Shown piece by piece: positions 1 through 8,378 of a DNA stretch of 64,000 bases. Source of the DNA: G020354785 sp964521285 (GTDB lineage: Bacteria > Bacteroidota > Bacteroidia > Bacteroidales > UBA10428). The notes below the pieces were generated by a model. It did no database searches. It saw only the letters and a program-made list of their open reading frames with translations, and had not been told where the DNA came from. The stretch is taken from positions 13,737 through 77,736 of the forward strand of contig CAZFQS010000016.1 in assembly GCA_964521285.1 (NCBI GenBank). Direction: 5' to 3'. Positions within the stretch are counted from its first letter, which is position 1. Every line of letters starts with the position of its first letter. Both the position numbers and the translations under genes were made by a program.

Positions 1-132
1 TTCAGTATATATTTCCTCTTCCTTAATATAGTATCCTGGCGGCACTCCCTGAATATTTATTGACAGACCTTCCTGATAAGAACCACCGGCAACTGTTGTT
101 TTAAAAAGAATTCCGTATGAACATCCTAACAT
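1..132 (-). CDS. aroC: Chorismate synthase-like protein, N-terminal fragment (runs off the window)
   Basis: The first 44 residues are visible and the gene continues past base 1. The pattern of a small N-terminal GCSYG, then FKTT, then IQGVPPGYYI matches the start of chorismate synthase (GNSFG...F..T..GESHG...I.G.P.G). It lies 49 bases downstream of aroA on the same strand, the expected pathway neighbour: EPSP to chorismate, the last shikimate step. The oddity is that the normally invariant GESHG segment reads GGSYQ, so the conserved histidine that protonates reduced FMN in this family is a tyrosine. The start is the ATG at 132-130; an in-frame stop lies a few codons upstream. The assignment rests on a short stretch, so a divergent or inactive paralogue is possible. 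Confidence 0.6.
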   Translation of the reverse strand, partial: MLGCSYGILFKTTVAGGSYQEGLSINIQGVPPGYYIKEEEIYTE

Positions 133-181
133 GGCTATTATTTTTTTGGTTAATTAATCCTGTTTAATTATATCTTAATAA

Positions 182-1444
182 TTAGTTTATTAGTTCAATA
201 TTTGCGCCTATTTTTTTCATATCTTCAATAAAGGAAGGATAAGTGATATTAACTGATTCAGCGCTATCTACAATTGTTTCACCTTCTGATGCCATTCCTG
301 CAATAGTGAGGGCCATAACCATGCGATGGTCGTTATAGCCGCATACACTTGTTCCAGCCAGCTCACTTTGCCTGATAATCAGTCCATCCTCCAGCTCTTC
401 TACTTCTGCTTTCATTTTTCTCAGTTCAGTTGCCATGCAACTTATCCTGTCACACTCCTTTAACCGGGCCTGGGCAACATTGAGCAAACTTGTTTTTCCT
501 TCAGCAAAACAACCTGCCACGGCGAGAGCCGGAAGAGCATCAGGCGTTGCATTCATATCGATTTCAATTCCTCTCAGTTTTTTACCCCTGACTAAAATTC
601 CTTCACTGGTATGTTTTATTTGAGCGCCCATCTTTTCAATAAATTTAAACACTTCTTTGTCTCCCTGATGATCAGAAAAATCCAGCCCTTTTATTAATAG
701 CTCTGAACCAGTAATAGCAGCAGCACATAGAGAAAAGGTTGCGGAAGAAAAATCTGCGGGAACAGGCAGGTCAAAGGCTTTATATTTCTGCCTGCCATAT
801 ATTTTAAACCAGTCAAGAGCCTTATTTTCAAAATGTATGGATTGTTTTCTCAGCCAGTCCATTGTTATTTTAAGATATGGCCTTTCATGAAGATTTTCAA
901 CATATATTTCCGTATTGCCCTTAGCTAAAGGGCAGGCAATTAGCAAAGCTGTAACAAATTGTGAACTTATACCATTTACTGAAGTCATTCCTCCTTTCAG
1001 CGGGCCTTTAATAACAAAGGGGCATTTGCCTCCAGTTGAATCAACTTCTGTGCCAAGGTTTTCCAGTGCAGATAATAAATGAATCATAGGCCTTTCCCTG
1101 ATTGATTCATCTCCATCGAAAGTAACCGGGTGTGATGCCAATGCTGCCAATGCAGTTAAAATACGCAAAGTAGTACCTGAGTTTCCAACATCAATCTTAT
1201 TGCAGTCAGGTTTTATTAATCCCTGAATACCGGTTATAATCAAATTGTTATTCTGATCAACGGTTGCCCCGAATTCTTTTATGCCATTAATACATGAAAT
1301 TGTATCTGAAGAGATTAAGGGATTTCGCAGTACAGATTTTCCTTCGGCCATACCAGCGATAGCCACAGCACGAATAGTATGTGATTTAGATGCAGGAATT
1401 AATATTTCTCCTGCCAACCTGGATTTTATTGATTTAAGTTTCAA
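182..1444 (-). CDS. aroA: 3-phosphoshikimate 1-carboxyvinyltransferase (EPSP synthase)
   Basis: This enzyme joins shikimate-3-phosphate and phosphoenolpyruvate to make EPSP, the sixth shikimate-pathway step, in the cytoplasm. The 420-residue length is normal. Visible family motifs are PASKSHTIRA near the N-terminus (the Lys-Ser and Arg that bind shikimate-3-phosphate), GNSGTTLR, RERPM, the TPDALP segment with the catalytic Asp, LKECDRI (Glu and Arg present) and YNDHRMVMAL. The HTIRA form of the first motif differs from the commoner SNRAL form, so this is a divergent subgroup, but the catalytic residues look intact. It lies downstream of dapF (137-base gap) and upstream of the aroC-like gene, all on the minus strand, so a lysA-dapF-aroA-aroC transcription unit is plausible. 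Confidence 0.93.
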   Translation of the reverse strand: MKLKSIKSRLAGEILIPASKSHTIRAVAIAGMAEGKSVLRNPLISSDTISCINGIKEFGATVDQNNNLIITGIQGLIKPDCNKIDVGNSGTTLRILTALAALASHPVTFDGDESIRERPMIHLLSALENLGTEVDSTGGKCPFVIKGPLKGGMTSVNGISSQFVTALLIACPLAKGNTEIYVENLHERPYLKITMDWLRKQSIHFENKALDWFKIYGRQKYKAFDLPVPADFSSATFSLCAAAITGSELLIKGLDFSDHQGDKEVFKFIEKMGAQIKHTSEGILVRGKKLRGIEIDMNATPDALPALAVAGCFAEGKTSLLNVAQARLKECDRISCMATELRKMKAEVEELEDGLIIRQSELAGTSVCGYNDHRMVMALTIAGMASEGETIVDSAESVNITYPSFIEDMKKIGANIELIN

Positions 1445-1581
1445 TTTATATTTTTAGCTGAATAAATTCTGGGCGAAAATAATGAATCAATGAATGTATT
1501 ACAAATAATTTAAAAATACTATGTTGAAGTATTATTATGAATATTAGCGAAATGTCTTTTAATTTTAATTATTATCACGGG

Positions 1582-2460
1582 TTATTCTCCTGATTTGAGT
1601 TCCAAATCATTTATCAGCTCAGCGGACAGTATACCGCTTGCAATTTCCCTCACCTCCCCGGTCATTCGTATATTCCAGTTTTTATCAATTTCAATCGTCA
1701 GTAATCCCCCCAGCATTTTAACAATAAGATGCCTGTCTGCAAACCCGCGTTTTACCAGTACACTGGCAACGGCGCATGAAGAGCTGCCTGAGGCAAGTGT
1801 ATGGCCCGCACCTCTTTCCCATATCAATATTTCAACAAGATTCTCAGATATTATTTTTACAAATTGTACATTTATCCGATTTGGGAAAAGACTATGATTT
1901 TCCAGCAAGGGCCCGTATTTTTTAATTTCGTCTATATCTAATTTATCCTTTATAATAACACAATGAGGATTTCCTACTGATACACAATTTACCTCATATT
2001 TTTTGTCCCCTGCAGTTATTTTGCGGGCGAGGAATTCTCCCTCATCAGAATCTACCGGTATTTGTCTGCTTTCAAAAATAGCCTTGCCCATATCAATCCT
2101 GATTGTTTTGGCCCTCCCGTTTTCTTCTTCTACAATTTCTGCATTAACAATGCCCCCAGGTGTTTCAACTGAAAAATTTTCACTTTTTGTAAACTTAAAG
2201 TCGTATAAGAATTTGCAGAAAATCCTTAATCCGTTACCGCTTTTCTCTGCTTCTGAACCGTCGGGGTTATATATTTTTAAGCCGAAATCTGCTTTATCAG
2301 ATAATACTTTAAGTAAGATGCCGTCAGTCCCGATACCGAAATTAACATTACAGATGCGCTTTATAGCATTACCAGTAATATTGAAATCAATGTTTTCACT
2401 ATCAAGGACAATGTATTCATTCCCCAGTCCGTGAGATTTTACAAAGAAATTTTTTTCCAT
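1582..2460 (-). CDS. dapF: Diaminopimelate epimerase family protein with Ser/Ser active site
   Basis: The family interconverts LL- and meso-diaminopimelate for lysine and peptidoglycan synthesis. At 292 residues it is slightly longer than usual. Motifs seen are HGLGNEY, GIGTDGI, NPDGSEAEKSGNGLR, SVGNPHC and ERGAGHTLASGSSSCA. In canonical DapF the two catalytic residues are cysteines in the CGNG and ACG segments; here they are Ser74 (codon at 2239-2241) and Ser224 (codon at 1789-1791). The rest of the fold signature is well kept and there is no frameshift. The gene follows lysA by 62 bases and sits beside dapL, so the context argues for a role in the DAP pathway, but how a serine pair would do two-base epimerisation is unclear. 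It may act on another amino acid or belong to a recognised serine variant. Confidence 0.85.
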   Translation of the reverse strand: MEKNFFVKSHGLGNEYIVLDSENIDFNITGNAIKRICNVNFGIGTDGILLKVLSDKADFGLKIYNPDGSEAEKSGNGLRIFCKFLYDFKFTKSENFSVETPGGIVNAEIVEEENGRAKTIRIDMGKAIFESRQIPVDSDEGEFLARKITAGDKKYEVNCVSVGNPHCVIIKDKLDIDEIKKYGPLLENHSLFPNRINVQFVKIISENLVEILIWERGAGHTLASGSSSCAVASVLVKRGFADRHLIVKMLGGLLTIEIDKNWNIRMTGEVREIASGILSAELINDLELKSGE

Positions 2461-2522
2461 ATTGTAATGTTATTTACCGGATATAACTGATAAAACAAAG
2501 TTCTTTTCGAGGATTTATAAAA

Positions 2523-3776
2523 CTAAATAAAATTTTCAACTAAATCCTCAAATGTTTCGTTTTTCCTTATAAGCCTGTCATTGCCATTTTTATCAATCAT
2601 TACCTCTGCCGGCCTTAAACGGTTATTATAGTTAGAACTCATTGAATAAGCATAAGCTCCTGAATCTAAAATACCAATAATATCATTTTCAAATATTTCA
2701 GGAAGAGTCCTGTCTTTAGCAATTATATCTCCGGTTTCACACATGTTTCCAACAATCCATACATTTTCAGTTTTTGCTGATTGCGCAGCATTATTCCTGT
2801 AAATTTCAATATCGTGATGTGAATCATAAATCATTGGCCGGGGAATGACATTGAATCCGATATCAGTACCTATATATTTTAAATTATAGTTTAGCTTTAT
2901 TGCAGTAACGCTGCCAAGTAAAATAGCGGATTCAGCAACAATATATCTTCCGGGCTCAATAATAAATGTTACCTGCCTGCCGTATTTTTCAGTCCAGTTA
3001 TTTATGATTTGGCCCAGTTTTTCACCTAGTTTCCGAAGGTCTAACCGCGGCTCATGGTTTTGCTTATTATAAGGAATACCAAACCCTCCTCCAAAATCAA
3101 TGAATTTTATATTTTCAAACTGCCCGGCAATATCTAACATTATTTCAGCACTTTTTAAGTATGGCCCGGAGTCCATAAAAAGGGAACCGATATGCTGATT
3201 TATTCCTGTAAGTGCTAAATTGTACCTGTCAAGTACCTCTTTTACATCATCTATAAACTTAATATCAATACCAAATTTTGTGCTCACTCCGCCTGTTATA
3301 ACCTTTTTATGATGCCCGGCTCCTATTCCAGGATTGATCCTTATAGCCACTTGACCACCGGGATTTAACCTTCCGAATAATTCTAACTGAGATAAAGAGT
3401 CAACACTTATTTTAACTCCTGACTTGATGGCATAAGATAATTCTTCAGCAGATACATTATTGCAGACATAAAGAATTTGTTCAGGGCTGAAGCCTGCCTT
3501 CAGGTTAACAAATATTTCACCTGAAGACACAGCATCAACTAATAATCCTTCATTTTTTACAATTTTTAATATCTCAATATTGCTGTTTGCCTTTGGTGAA
3601 TATATAACAGTAAAGTCAGGATAGTCTATAAGGCCTTTTAATTCATTACATTTGCTTCTTATAACAGATTCATTATATACATATAGGGGACTGCCGTATT
3701 TTCCAATAAGCTCAAAAGGGTTTTTATTACCATAGAAATTCAGTTTCTTGCTTATTGCCGCATGGATGTAATTCAT
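2523..3776 (-). CDS. lysA: Diaminopimelate decarboxylase
   Basis: This PLP enzyme decarboxylates meso-diaminopimelate to L-lysine. The 417-residue protein has the fold-type III signature: the PLP lysine at about residue 62 in YSPKANSN, the glycine-rich phosphate loop FGGGFGIPY, EPGRYIVAES, the CETGDIIAKDR segment carrying the catalytic Cys from the partner subunit, and SGAYAYSMSSNYN. It is divergent from dapL across a 62-base gap that must carry both promoters, and is followed by dapF on the same strand, so the last three lysine-pathway steps are clustered. Confidence 0.95.
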   Translation of the reverse strand: MNYIHAAISKKLNFYGNKNPFELIGKYGSPLYVYNESVIRSKCNELKGLIDYPDFTVIYSPKANSNIEILKIVKNEGLLVDAVSSGEIFVNLKAGFSPEQILYVCNNVSAEELSYAIKSGVKISVDSLSQLELFGRLNPGGQVAIRINPGIGAGHHKKVITGGVSTKFGIDIKFIDDVKEVLDRYNLALTGINQHIGSLFMDSGPYLKSAEIMLDIAGQFENIKFIDFGGGFGIPYNKQNHEPRLDLRKLGEKLGQIINNWTEKYGRQVTFIIEPGRYIVAESAILLGSVTAIKLNYNLKYIGTDIGFNVIPRPMIYDSHHDIEIYRNNAAQSAKTENVWIVGNMCETGDIIAKDRTLPEIFENDIIGILDSGAYAYSMSSNYNNRLRPAEVMIDKNGNDRLIRKNETFEDLVENFI

Positions 3777-3838
3777 GTTTCCTTCTCAATTATTTTAAAT
3801 TTGTTGAGTATATTTACTCCCGTTTTAAAATCAGAATT

Positions 3839-5071
3839 ATGGCGAAGTTAAACGAAAATTATTTAAAATTACAAGCAGGCTATTTGTTCCCGGAGATCGA
3901 AAGGAGAATGAATGAATATTCAAAGGCTAATCGGGAAAAGAAGATAATAAAAATGGGCATTGGAGATGTTTCTCTTCCGTTGGTCCCAAGTGTTATTAAA
4001 GGATTTCAGGAAGGAGTTGATGAAATGTCAAAAATTACGACTTTCAGAGGTTATGGTCCTTATGAAGGATACAGGTTTCTCAGGGAAGCGATAGCAAAAA
4101 ATGATTATAATAGCAGGGGAGTGCAAATAGATATAGATGAAATTTTTATTTCTGACGGTTCAAAGAGTGATACAGGAAATATACAGGAAATATTTGGCAA
4201 TGATAACAAGATAGCTATTACTGATCCTGTGTATCCTGTGTATGTAGATACTACGGTAATGGCAGGTCGTACAGGTAAAATGCAGGATAGTGGTTATTTC
4301 GAGGGTATTATATATATGCCATGTACTGAAGAAAATAATTTCATCCCTGACCTGCCTGCAGAAAAAGCAGATTTAATTTATTTATGTTTTCCGAATAATC
4401 CTACCGGGGCTACAGCTTCAAAGGCGGATCTGAAAAGATGGGTTGATTATGCTGCTTCCAACAATTCAATTATTCTGTATGATTCGGCTTATGAAGCCTA
4501 TATACAGGAAGAAAATATCCCGCATTCAATATTTGAAATAGAAGGTGCAAAAAAAGTAGCAATTGAATTCAGGAGTTTTTCAAAAACAGCGGGTTTTACC
4601 GGCACGAGATGCGCATACACTGTTATACCAAAAGAACTGATGGCTTTAACATCAAAAGGCGACAGATATCCTTTACATTCATTATGGTACAGAAGACAGT
4701 CAACAAAATTCAACGGCGTATCTTATCCGGTACAAAAAGCCGCATATGCTGTATACTCAGAATCGGGAAAGAAGGAAATAAGAGATGTGATCGACTACTA
4801 TATGAATAACACCAGGATAATAAGAGAACGATTATTAAAACTCGGATTTAAAGTATTCGGAGGATTAAATGCTCCGTATGTATGGGTAAAAACAAAGAAG
4901 CATATTGATTCATGGCAGCTTTTTGATAAATTTTTAATTGAAGCAAACGTTGTTGCTACACCAGGATCCGGATTCGGGCCAGCAGGAGAAGGTTATTTGA
5001 GGTTTTCAGCCTTTGCGCTGCGGGAAAATGTTATTGAAGCCATGGACAGGATAAAAAATATCCGGCTTTAG
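3839..5071 (+). CDS. dapL: LL-diaminopimelate aminotransferase
   Basis: DapL converts tetrahydrodipicolinate directly to LL-diaminopimelate using glutamate, bypassing the succinylase/acetylase steps. The 410-residue protein begins MAKLNENYLKLQAGYLFPEI, which matches the family N-terminus. An upstream in-frame ATG at 3755 would add 28 residues lying over the lysA start, so 3839 was chosen. Aminotransferase class I/II features include GDVSLPL, the FPNNPTGA segment, DSAYEAYI and the PLP lysine at about residue 249 in SFSKTAGFTGTR. Its divergent pairing with lysA and dapF supports the assignment. Confidence 0.95.
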   Translation: MAKLNENYLKLQAGYLFPEIERRMNEYSKANREKKIIKMGIGDVSLPLVPSVIKGFQEGVDEMSKITTFRGYGPYEGYRFLREAIAKNDYNSRGVQIDIDEIFISDGSKSDTGNIQEIFGNDNKIAITDPVYPVYVDTTVMAGRTGKMQDSGYFEGIIYMPCTEENNFIPDLPAEKADLIYLCFPNNPTGATASKADLKRWVDYAASNNSIILYDSAYEAYIQEENIPHSIFEIEGAKKVAIEFRSFSKTAGFTGTRCAYTVIPKELMALTSKGDRYPLHSLWYRRQSTKFNGVSYPVQKAAYAVYSESGKKEIRDVIDYYMNNTRIIRERLLKLGFKVFGGLNAPYVWVKTKKHIDSWQLFDKFLIEANVVATPGSGFGPAGEGYLRFSAFALRENVIEAMDRIKNIRL

Positions 5072-5145
5072 GAAATATTCGTAAGTTATTGAAGAACTAT
5101 AATATTAATACTCTGGGCCCTTACCAGAAGGAGAATTATTTAAAA

Positions 5146-6279
5146 ATGGATAGAATGAGAATAGGCTTTGACGCAAAGCGGGCATTTTTTAATGCAAGCG
5201 GACTGGGAAATTATAGCAGAAACCTTCTTCGTGCCCTTAGTTCCCATTATCCGGATAATGAATATTTTTTATATACTCCATCAGCAAGTTCTTCTCTTTT
5301 TGATTATTCAAAACAGAGATTTATCGTAAGGGAACCCGAAGGATTTTTAAACAAAAGGTTCAAAAGCTACTGGAGGAGTTTTTCTCTGGCAAGGCAGGTT
5401 GAAAAAGATAAACTGGACATCTATCACGGATTGAGTCATGAACTTCCGTACAATATTCAAAAAACAGGAATTAAGACTGTAGTGACCATTCATGATCTTA
5501 TTTTCCTGAGGTTCCCTGATTTGTACAAAAAATTTGACAGAAAGATATACCGGAAAAAATTTAAATATGCCTGTGAAATTGCGGACCTGATTATTGCTAT
5601 CAGCAAACAGACGGCAAATGATATTAAGCAGTTTTTTGGCATAGACGAATCCAAAATAAAAGTGATATACCAGGGATGTAATCCTGTTTTCAGAAAAGAA
5701 TTAAATAATAATGAGAGGAGCCAAATTATTAATAAATACGGATTCCCTGAATCTTATATTTTATATGTTGGGACAATTGAAGAACGGAAAAATCTGTTAT
5801 CGTTAATTAAGGCAATAAATATTGCTAAAATTAAATTGCCCCTGGTAGTAATAGGAAGCAGGACCAGCTATTTTAAAAAAGTTAAGGAGTACATGGATAA
5901 GAATAAAGTTAAAGATATATATTTTCTGGAAACAATATTAAATGAGGATTTACCGGCGATATACCAGCAGGCTGAGGTATTTGTATATCCTTCGGTTTTT
6001 GAAGGATTTGGTATTCCTGTAATTGAATCCCTTTATTCAAAAACACCTGTAATAACATCAAAGAATGGTTGTTTTCCTGAGGCCGGAGGTCCTTCATCTG
6101 TCTATGTCGATCCAAATAATATCGGGGAACTTGCAGAAACGATAAAAAAAGTAATTGAAGATCAAGAGCTAAGGCGAAAAATGATTAATGATGGTTATAA
6201 TTATGCCTGTAACTTTAATGATGATATTGTGGCAAAGAATATTATAAATGCTTACAAACAAATAATACAAAGTGGATAA
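5146..6279 (+). CDS. Glycosyltransferase family 4 (GT-B fold)
   Basis: A 377-residue GT-B glycosyltransferase that likely transfers a nucleotide-activated sugar during cell-surface polysaccharide synthesis; donor and acceptor cannot be read from sequence. It has the N-terminal acceptor-side GLGNYSRNLL segment, a middle YVGTIEERKN segment and the C-terminal donor-site VYPSVFEGFGIPVIES motif. The start at 5146 is chosen because the protein then begins MDRMRIGFDAKRAF, the usual short lead into the first beta strand, with AAGGAG at 5128-5133 upstream; an in-frame ATG-less extension to 5089 (TTG) has no family match. It overlaps the next gene by 8 bases, so the two are probably co-transcribed. Confidence 0.85.
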   Translation: MDRMRIGFDAKRAFFNASGLGNYSRNLLRALSSHYPDNEYFLYTPSASSSLFDYSKQRFIVREPEGFLNKRFKSYWRSFSLARQVEKDKLDIYHGLSHELPYNIQKTGIKTVVTIHDLIFLRFPDLYKKFDRKIYRKKFKYACEIADLIIAISKQTANDIKQFFGIDESKIKVIYQGCNPVFRKELNNNERSQIINKYGFPESYILYVGTIEERKNLLSLIKAINIAKIKLPLVVIGSRTSYFKKVKEYMDKNKVKDIYFLETILNEDLPAIYQQAEVFVYPSVFEGFGIPVIESLYSKTPVITSKNGCFPEAGGPSSVYVDPNNIGELAETIKKVIEDQELRRKMINDGYNYACNFNDDIVAKNIINAYKQIIQSG

Positions 6280-6832
6280 AGATATTGAAGCTGCATTAAA
6301 TGTGTTGTTTAAAGGAGGCACAATTCTCTACCCCACAGATACTATATGGGGCATTGGGTGTGACGCAACAAATGAAAAGGCAGTTGAGCGCATATATGAA
6401 ATTAAAAAAAGAGAAGATAAAGAGGGAACGCTAGTATTATTAGGCTCATCGGACCGTTTGGACCGGTATGTGGATATTCCTGATGTGGCATGGGACCTGA
6501 TTGATATAGCTGATAAACCTCTTACAATAATTTACCCCGGAGCTAAAAATCTTGCAGCCAACCTTTTAGCCAGTGACGGATCTGTTGGAATCAGGATAGT
6601 AAAGGACAGTTTCTGTGAAAGACTAATTAGACAATTTAAAAGACCTATTGTATCTACCTCTGCTAATATTAGTGGAGGTAAAAGCCCTCGGATATTTTCT
6701 GAAATAAGTAAGGAAATAATTAATTCCGTGGATTATATAGTAAAGTACAGGCAGGATGATTTGAAAAGAACAAAGCCATCGGGAATAATTAAGCTGGGAT
6801 TAAAAGGCGAAGTTAAGATAATAAGGGAATAG
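6272..6832 (+). CDS. tsaC: L-threonylcarbamoyladenylate synthase (Sua5/YciO/YrdC family)
   Basis: The YrdC-domain protein makes threonylcarbamoyl-AMP, the donor for the t6A modification of ANN-decoding tRNAs. The 186 residues cover just the YrdC domain, with no Sua5 C-terminal extension. Recognisable are GGTILYPTDTIWGIGC, KKREDKEGTLVLL, DKPLTIIYPG, GSVGIRI and PIVSTSANISGG. The start is a GTG at 6272 inside the end of the glycosyltransferase gene (8-base overlap). A palindromic repeat follows 8 bases after the stop. Confidence 0.9.
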   Translation: MDKDIEAALNVLFKGGTILYPTDTIWGIGCDATNEKAVERIYEIKKREDKEGTLVLLGSSDRLDRYVDIPDVAWDLIDIADKPLTIIYPGAKNLAANLLASDGSVGIRIVKDSFCERLIRQFKRPIVSTSANISGGKSPRIFSEISKEIINSVDYIVKYRQDDLKRTKPSGIIKLGLKGEVKIIRE

Positions 6833-6837
6833 AAAGA

Positions 6838-6883
6838 GGATACAGCGCCCGGGGACTGCGTCCTTTTAGGGCGCTGTACCCTT
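6838..6883. repeat. GGGGACAGCGCC-family palindrome, copy 1
   Basis: TACAGCGCCC (6841-6850) pairs perfectly with GGGCGCTGTA (6869-6878). The loop holds a second small hairpin, GGACTGCGTCC (6853-6863 approximately). It lies between the convergent ends of tsaC and a Kelch gene, so it could serve as a transcription end point for both. Confidence 0.75.
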
Positions 6884-6895
6884 TCTGTCCATTTT

Positions 6896-8191
6896 TTATT
6901 TACTCAAAACAAGCTTCTTTATTCCAACATATTTGTGTCCGCTTTCTGACTTAGCTTCCATTTTATAGTAATAAATACCATTGGCCAGATTTACTGCATT
7001 GAATGTTACTTTATATTCTCCCGGTGATTGCTTTTCATTCACAAGCACCTGCATTTCATGGCCAAGCAAATCATATACAGTAAGTTTTACATATGCATTT
7101 TCATTCAACTTATAATGAATGCTTGTGCTTGCATGAAATGGGTTGGGATAATTCTGGTGAAGCACAAATGGCATTGGATCCATGTCAATATTGCTTTCAA
7201 CAGAGGTAATAATTGCAGTATCAGCTGCCGGGTCATATTCTTGCACTGCATCAGTAGGTAAAACAGAAGGAGCTGCTGTTAATGATCCGCCAATGACATA
7301 GACTTTACCACCAACCGTACTGGCGGATAAAAACGATCTTGCTGTTGGCATATCGGTTTTCTCTGTCCATGTGTCTGTTGCCGGATCGTACTCTTCAACT
7401 ATGGAAACAGGTAATGAATAACTTGATAGCAATCCTCCGATAACATAGATCTTCCCATTTACAGCATTGCTTGAAAAAGGTGCTTTTGCTGTTGCCATAT
7501 CAGACTTTGATATCCAGTTGTCGCTCTCAGGGTCATATTCCTCTACTTCCGAAGACATTTTCTGTTGACTTTCTGCACCACCAATGGCATATATCTTTCC
7601 ATTCACCGTGCTTGCGGAAAGAAATCCTCTTGCTGTAGGCATGTCGGCTTTTGTCGTCCACGAGTCTGTTGCAGGATCATATTCTTCAACAGCCTTAAAG
7701 GTGGTCTGACCCATGGTTCCTCCTATCGCATAGATTTTTCCATTTACCACGCATGTAGATAAATTCGCTCTTGCAGTCGGCATACCGGCTTTTGTTGTCC
7801 ACGTATTCGTCGAAGGATCATATTCCTCTACAGTAGTAAGTACGGTTCCACCCCATGATAATGCTCCCCCAATAGCATAGATCTTGCCATTCACTACACT
7901 TGCTGATAATCCAGTTCTCGCTGTTGGCATTTCCGCTTTATCCGTCCATGAATTGGTGACCGGATCGTATTCTTCAACGGTTGAAAGACCTGGCATTCCA
8001 CTTCCGGTCGTTCCCCCTATGGAATATATTTTCCCGTTTACCTCGCAGGCAGTTAAATTTAACCTGGCTTTAAGCATCTCAGCCTTGTCCGTCCAGGGAT
8101 TAAACTGTGCCATGGTAGCGGACATTACGCATAGCAGTCCGGTCAATACAAATCCATTTAATAATGCAGGACTTAGAATAAATTTTTTCAT
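6896..8191 (-). CDS. Kelch-repeat protein with T9SS type A sorting domain
   Basis: A predicted secreted beta-propeller protein of 431 residues. It begins with a signal peptide (MKKF..., hydrophobic core, cleavage near ATMAQ), followed by six Kelch blades about 51 residues apart, each with the NGKIYxIGG core and a VEEYDPxTxxW strand. The last ~80 residues form a T9SS C-terminal domain starting at HQNYPNPF and ending GIKKLVLSK, which directs export and surface attachment. AGGAGG lies at 8197-8202, five bases before the ATG, an unusually good Shine-Dalgarno sequence for this phylum. A paralogue lies at 10809-12080 and the hybrid kinase gene between them. Ligand or enzymatic role is unknown; NYPNPF-type sorting domains are common in Ignavibacteria-like genomes, which hints at transfer. 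Confidence 0.88.
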   Translation of the reverse strand: MKKFILSPALLNGFVLTGLLCVMSATMAQFNPWTDKAEMLKARLNLTACEVNGKIYSIGGTTGSGMPGLSTVEEYDPVTNSWTDKAEMPTARTGLSASVVNGKIYAIGGALSWGGTVLTTVEEYDPSTNTWTTKAGMPTARANLSTCVVNGKIYAIGGTMGQTTFKAVEEYDPATDSWTTKADMPTARGFLSASTVNGKIYAIGGAESQQKMSSEVEEYDPESDNWISKSDMATAKAPFSSNAVNGKIYVIGGLLSSYSLPVSIVEEYDPATDTWTEKTDMPTARSFLSASTVGGKVYVIGGSLTAAPSVLPTDAVQEYDPAADTAIITSVESNIDMDPMPFVLHQNYPNPFHASTSIHYKLNENAYVKLTVYDLLGHEMQVLVNEKQSPGEYKVTFNAVNLANGIYYYKMEAKSESGHKYVGIKKLVLSK

Positions 8192-8378
8192 GATGACCTC
8201 CTTTTTTTTAATAAGTAATAATTGTATTGATTTGTCAGTTCAAAAATAGAGGTCAATCATTCCTAAGGCATTCAGAAATAGACCAAATGCTTTAAGAAAT
8301 ATTTCAATATTAAAAAACCGGGGAGTGTAATAGCCATAATCAGGTCCCACAAATATCTGCCGGAATGTATATTGGTAA

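Noticed and set aside
3755..3838. N-terminal extension of dapL to the ATG at 3755
   Set aside because: It overlaps the lysA start codon region and the divergent promoter, and the family N-terminus begins at 3839.
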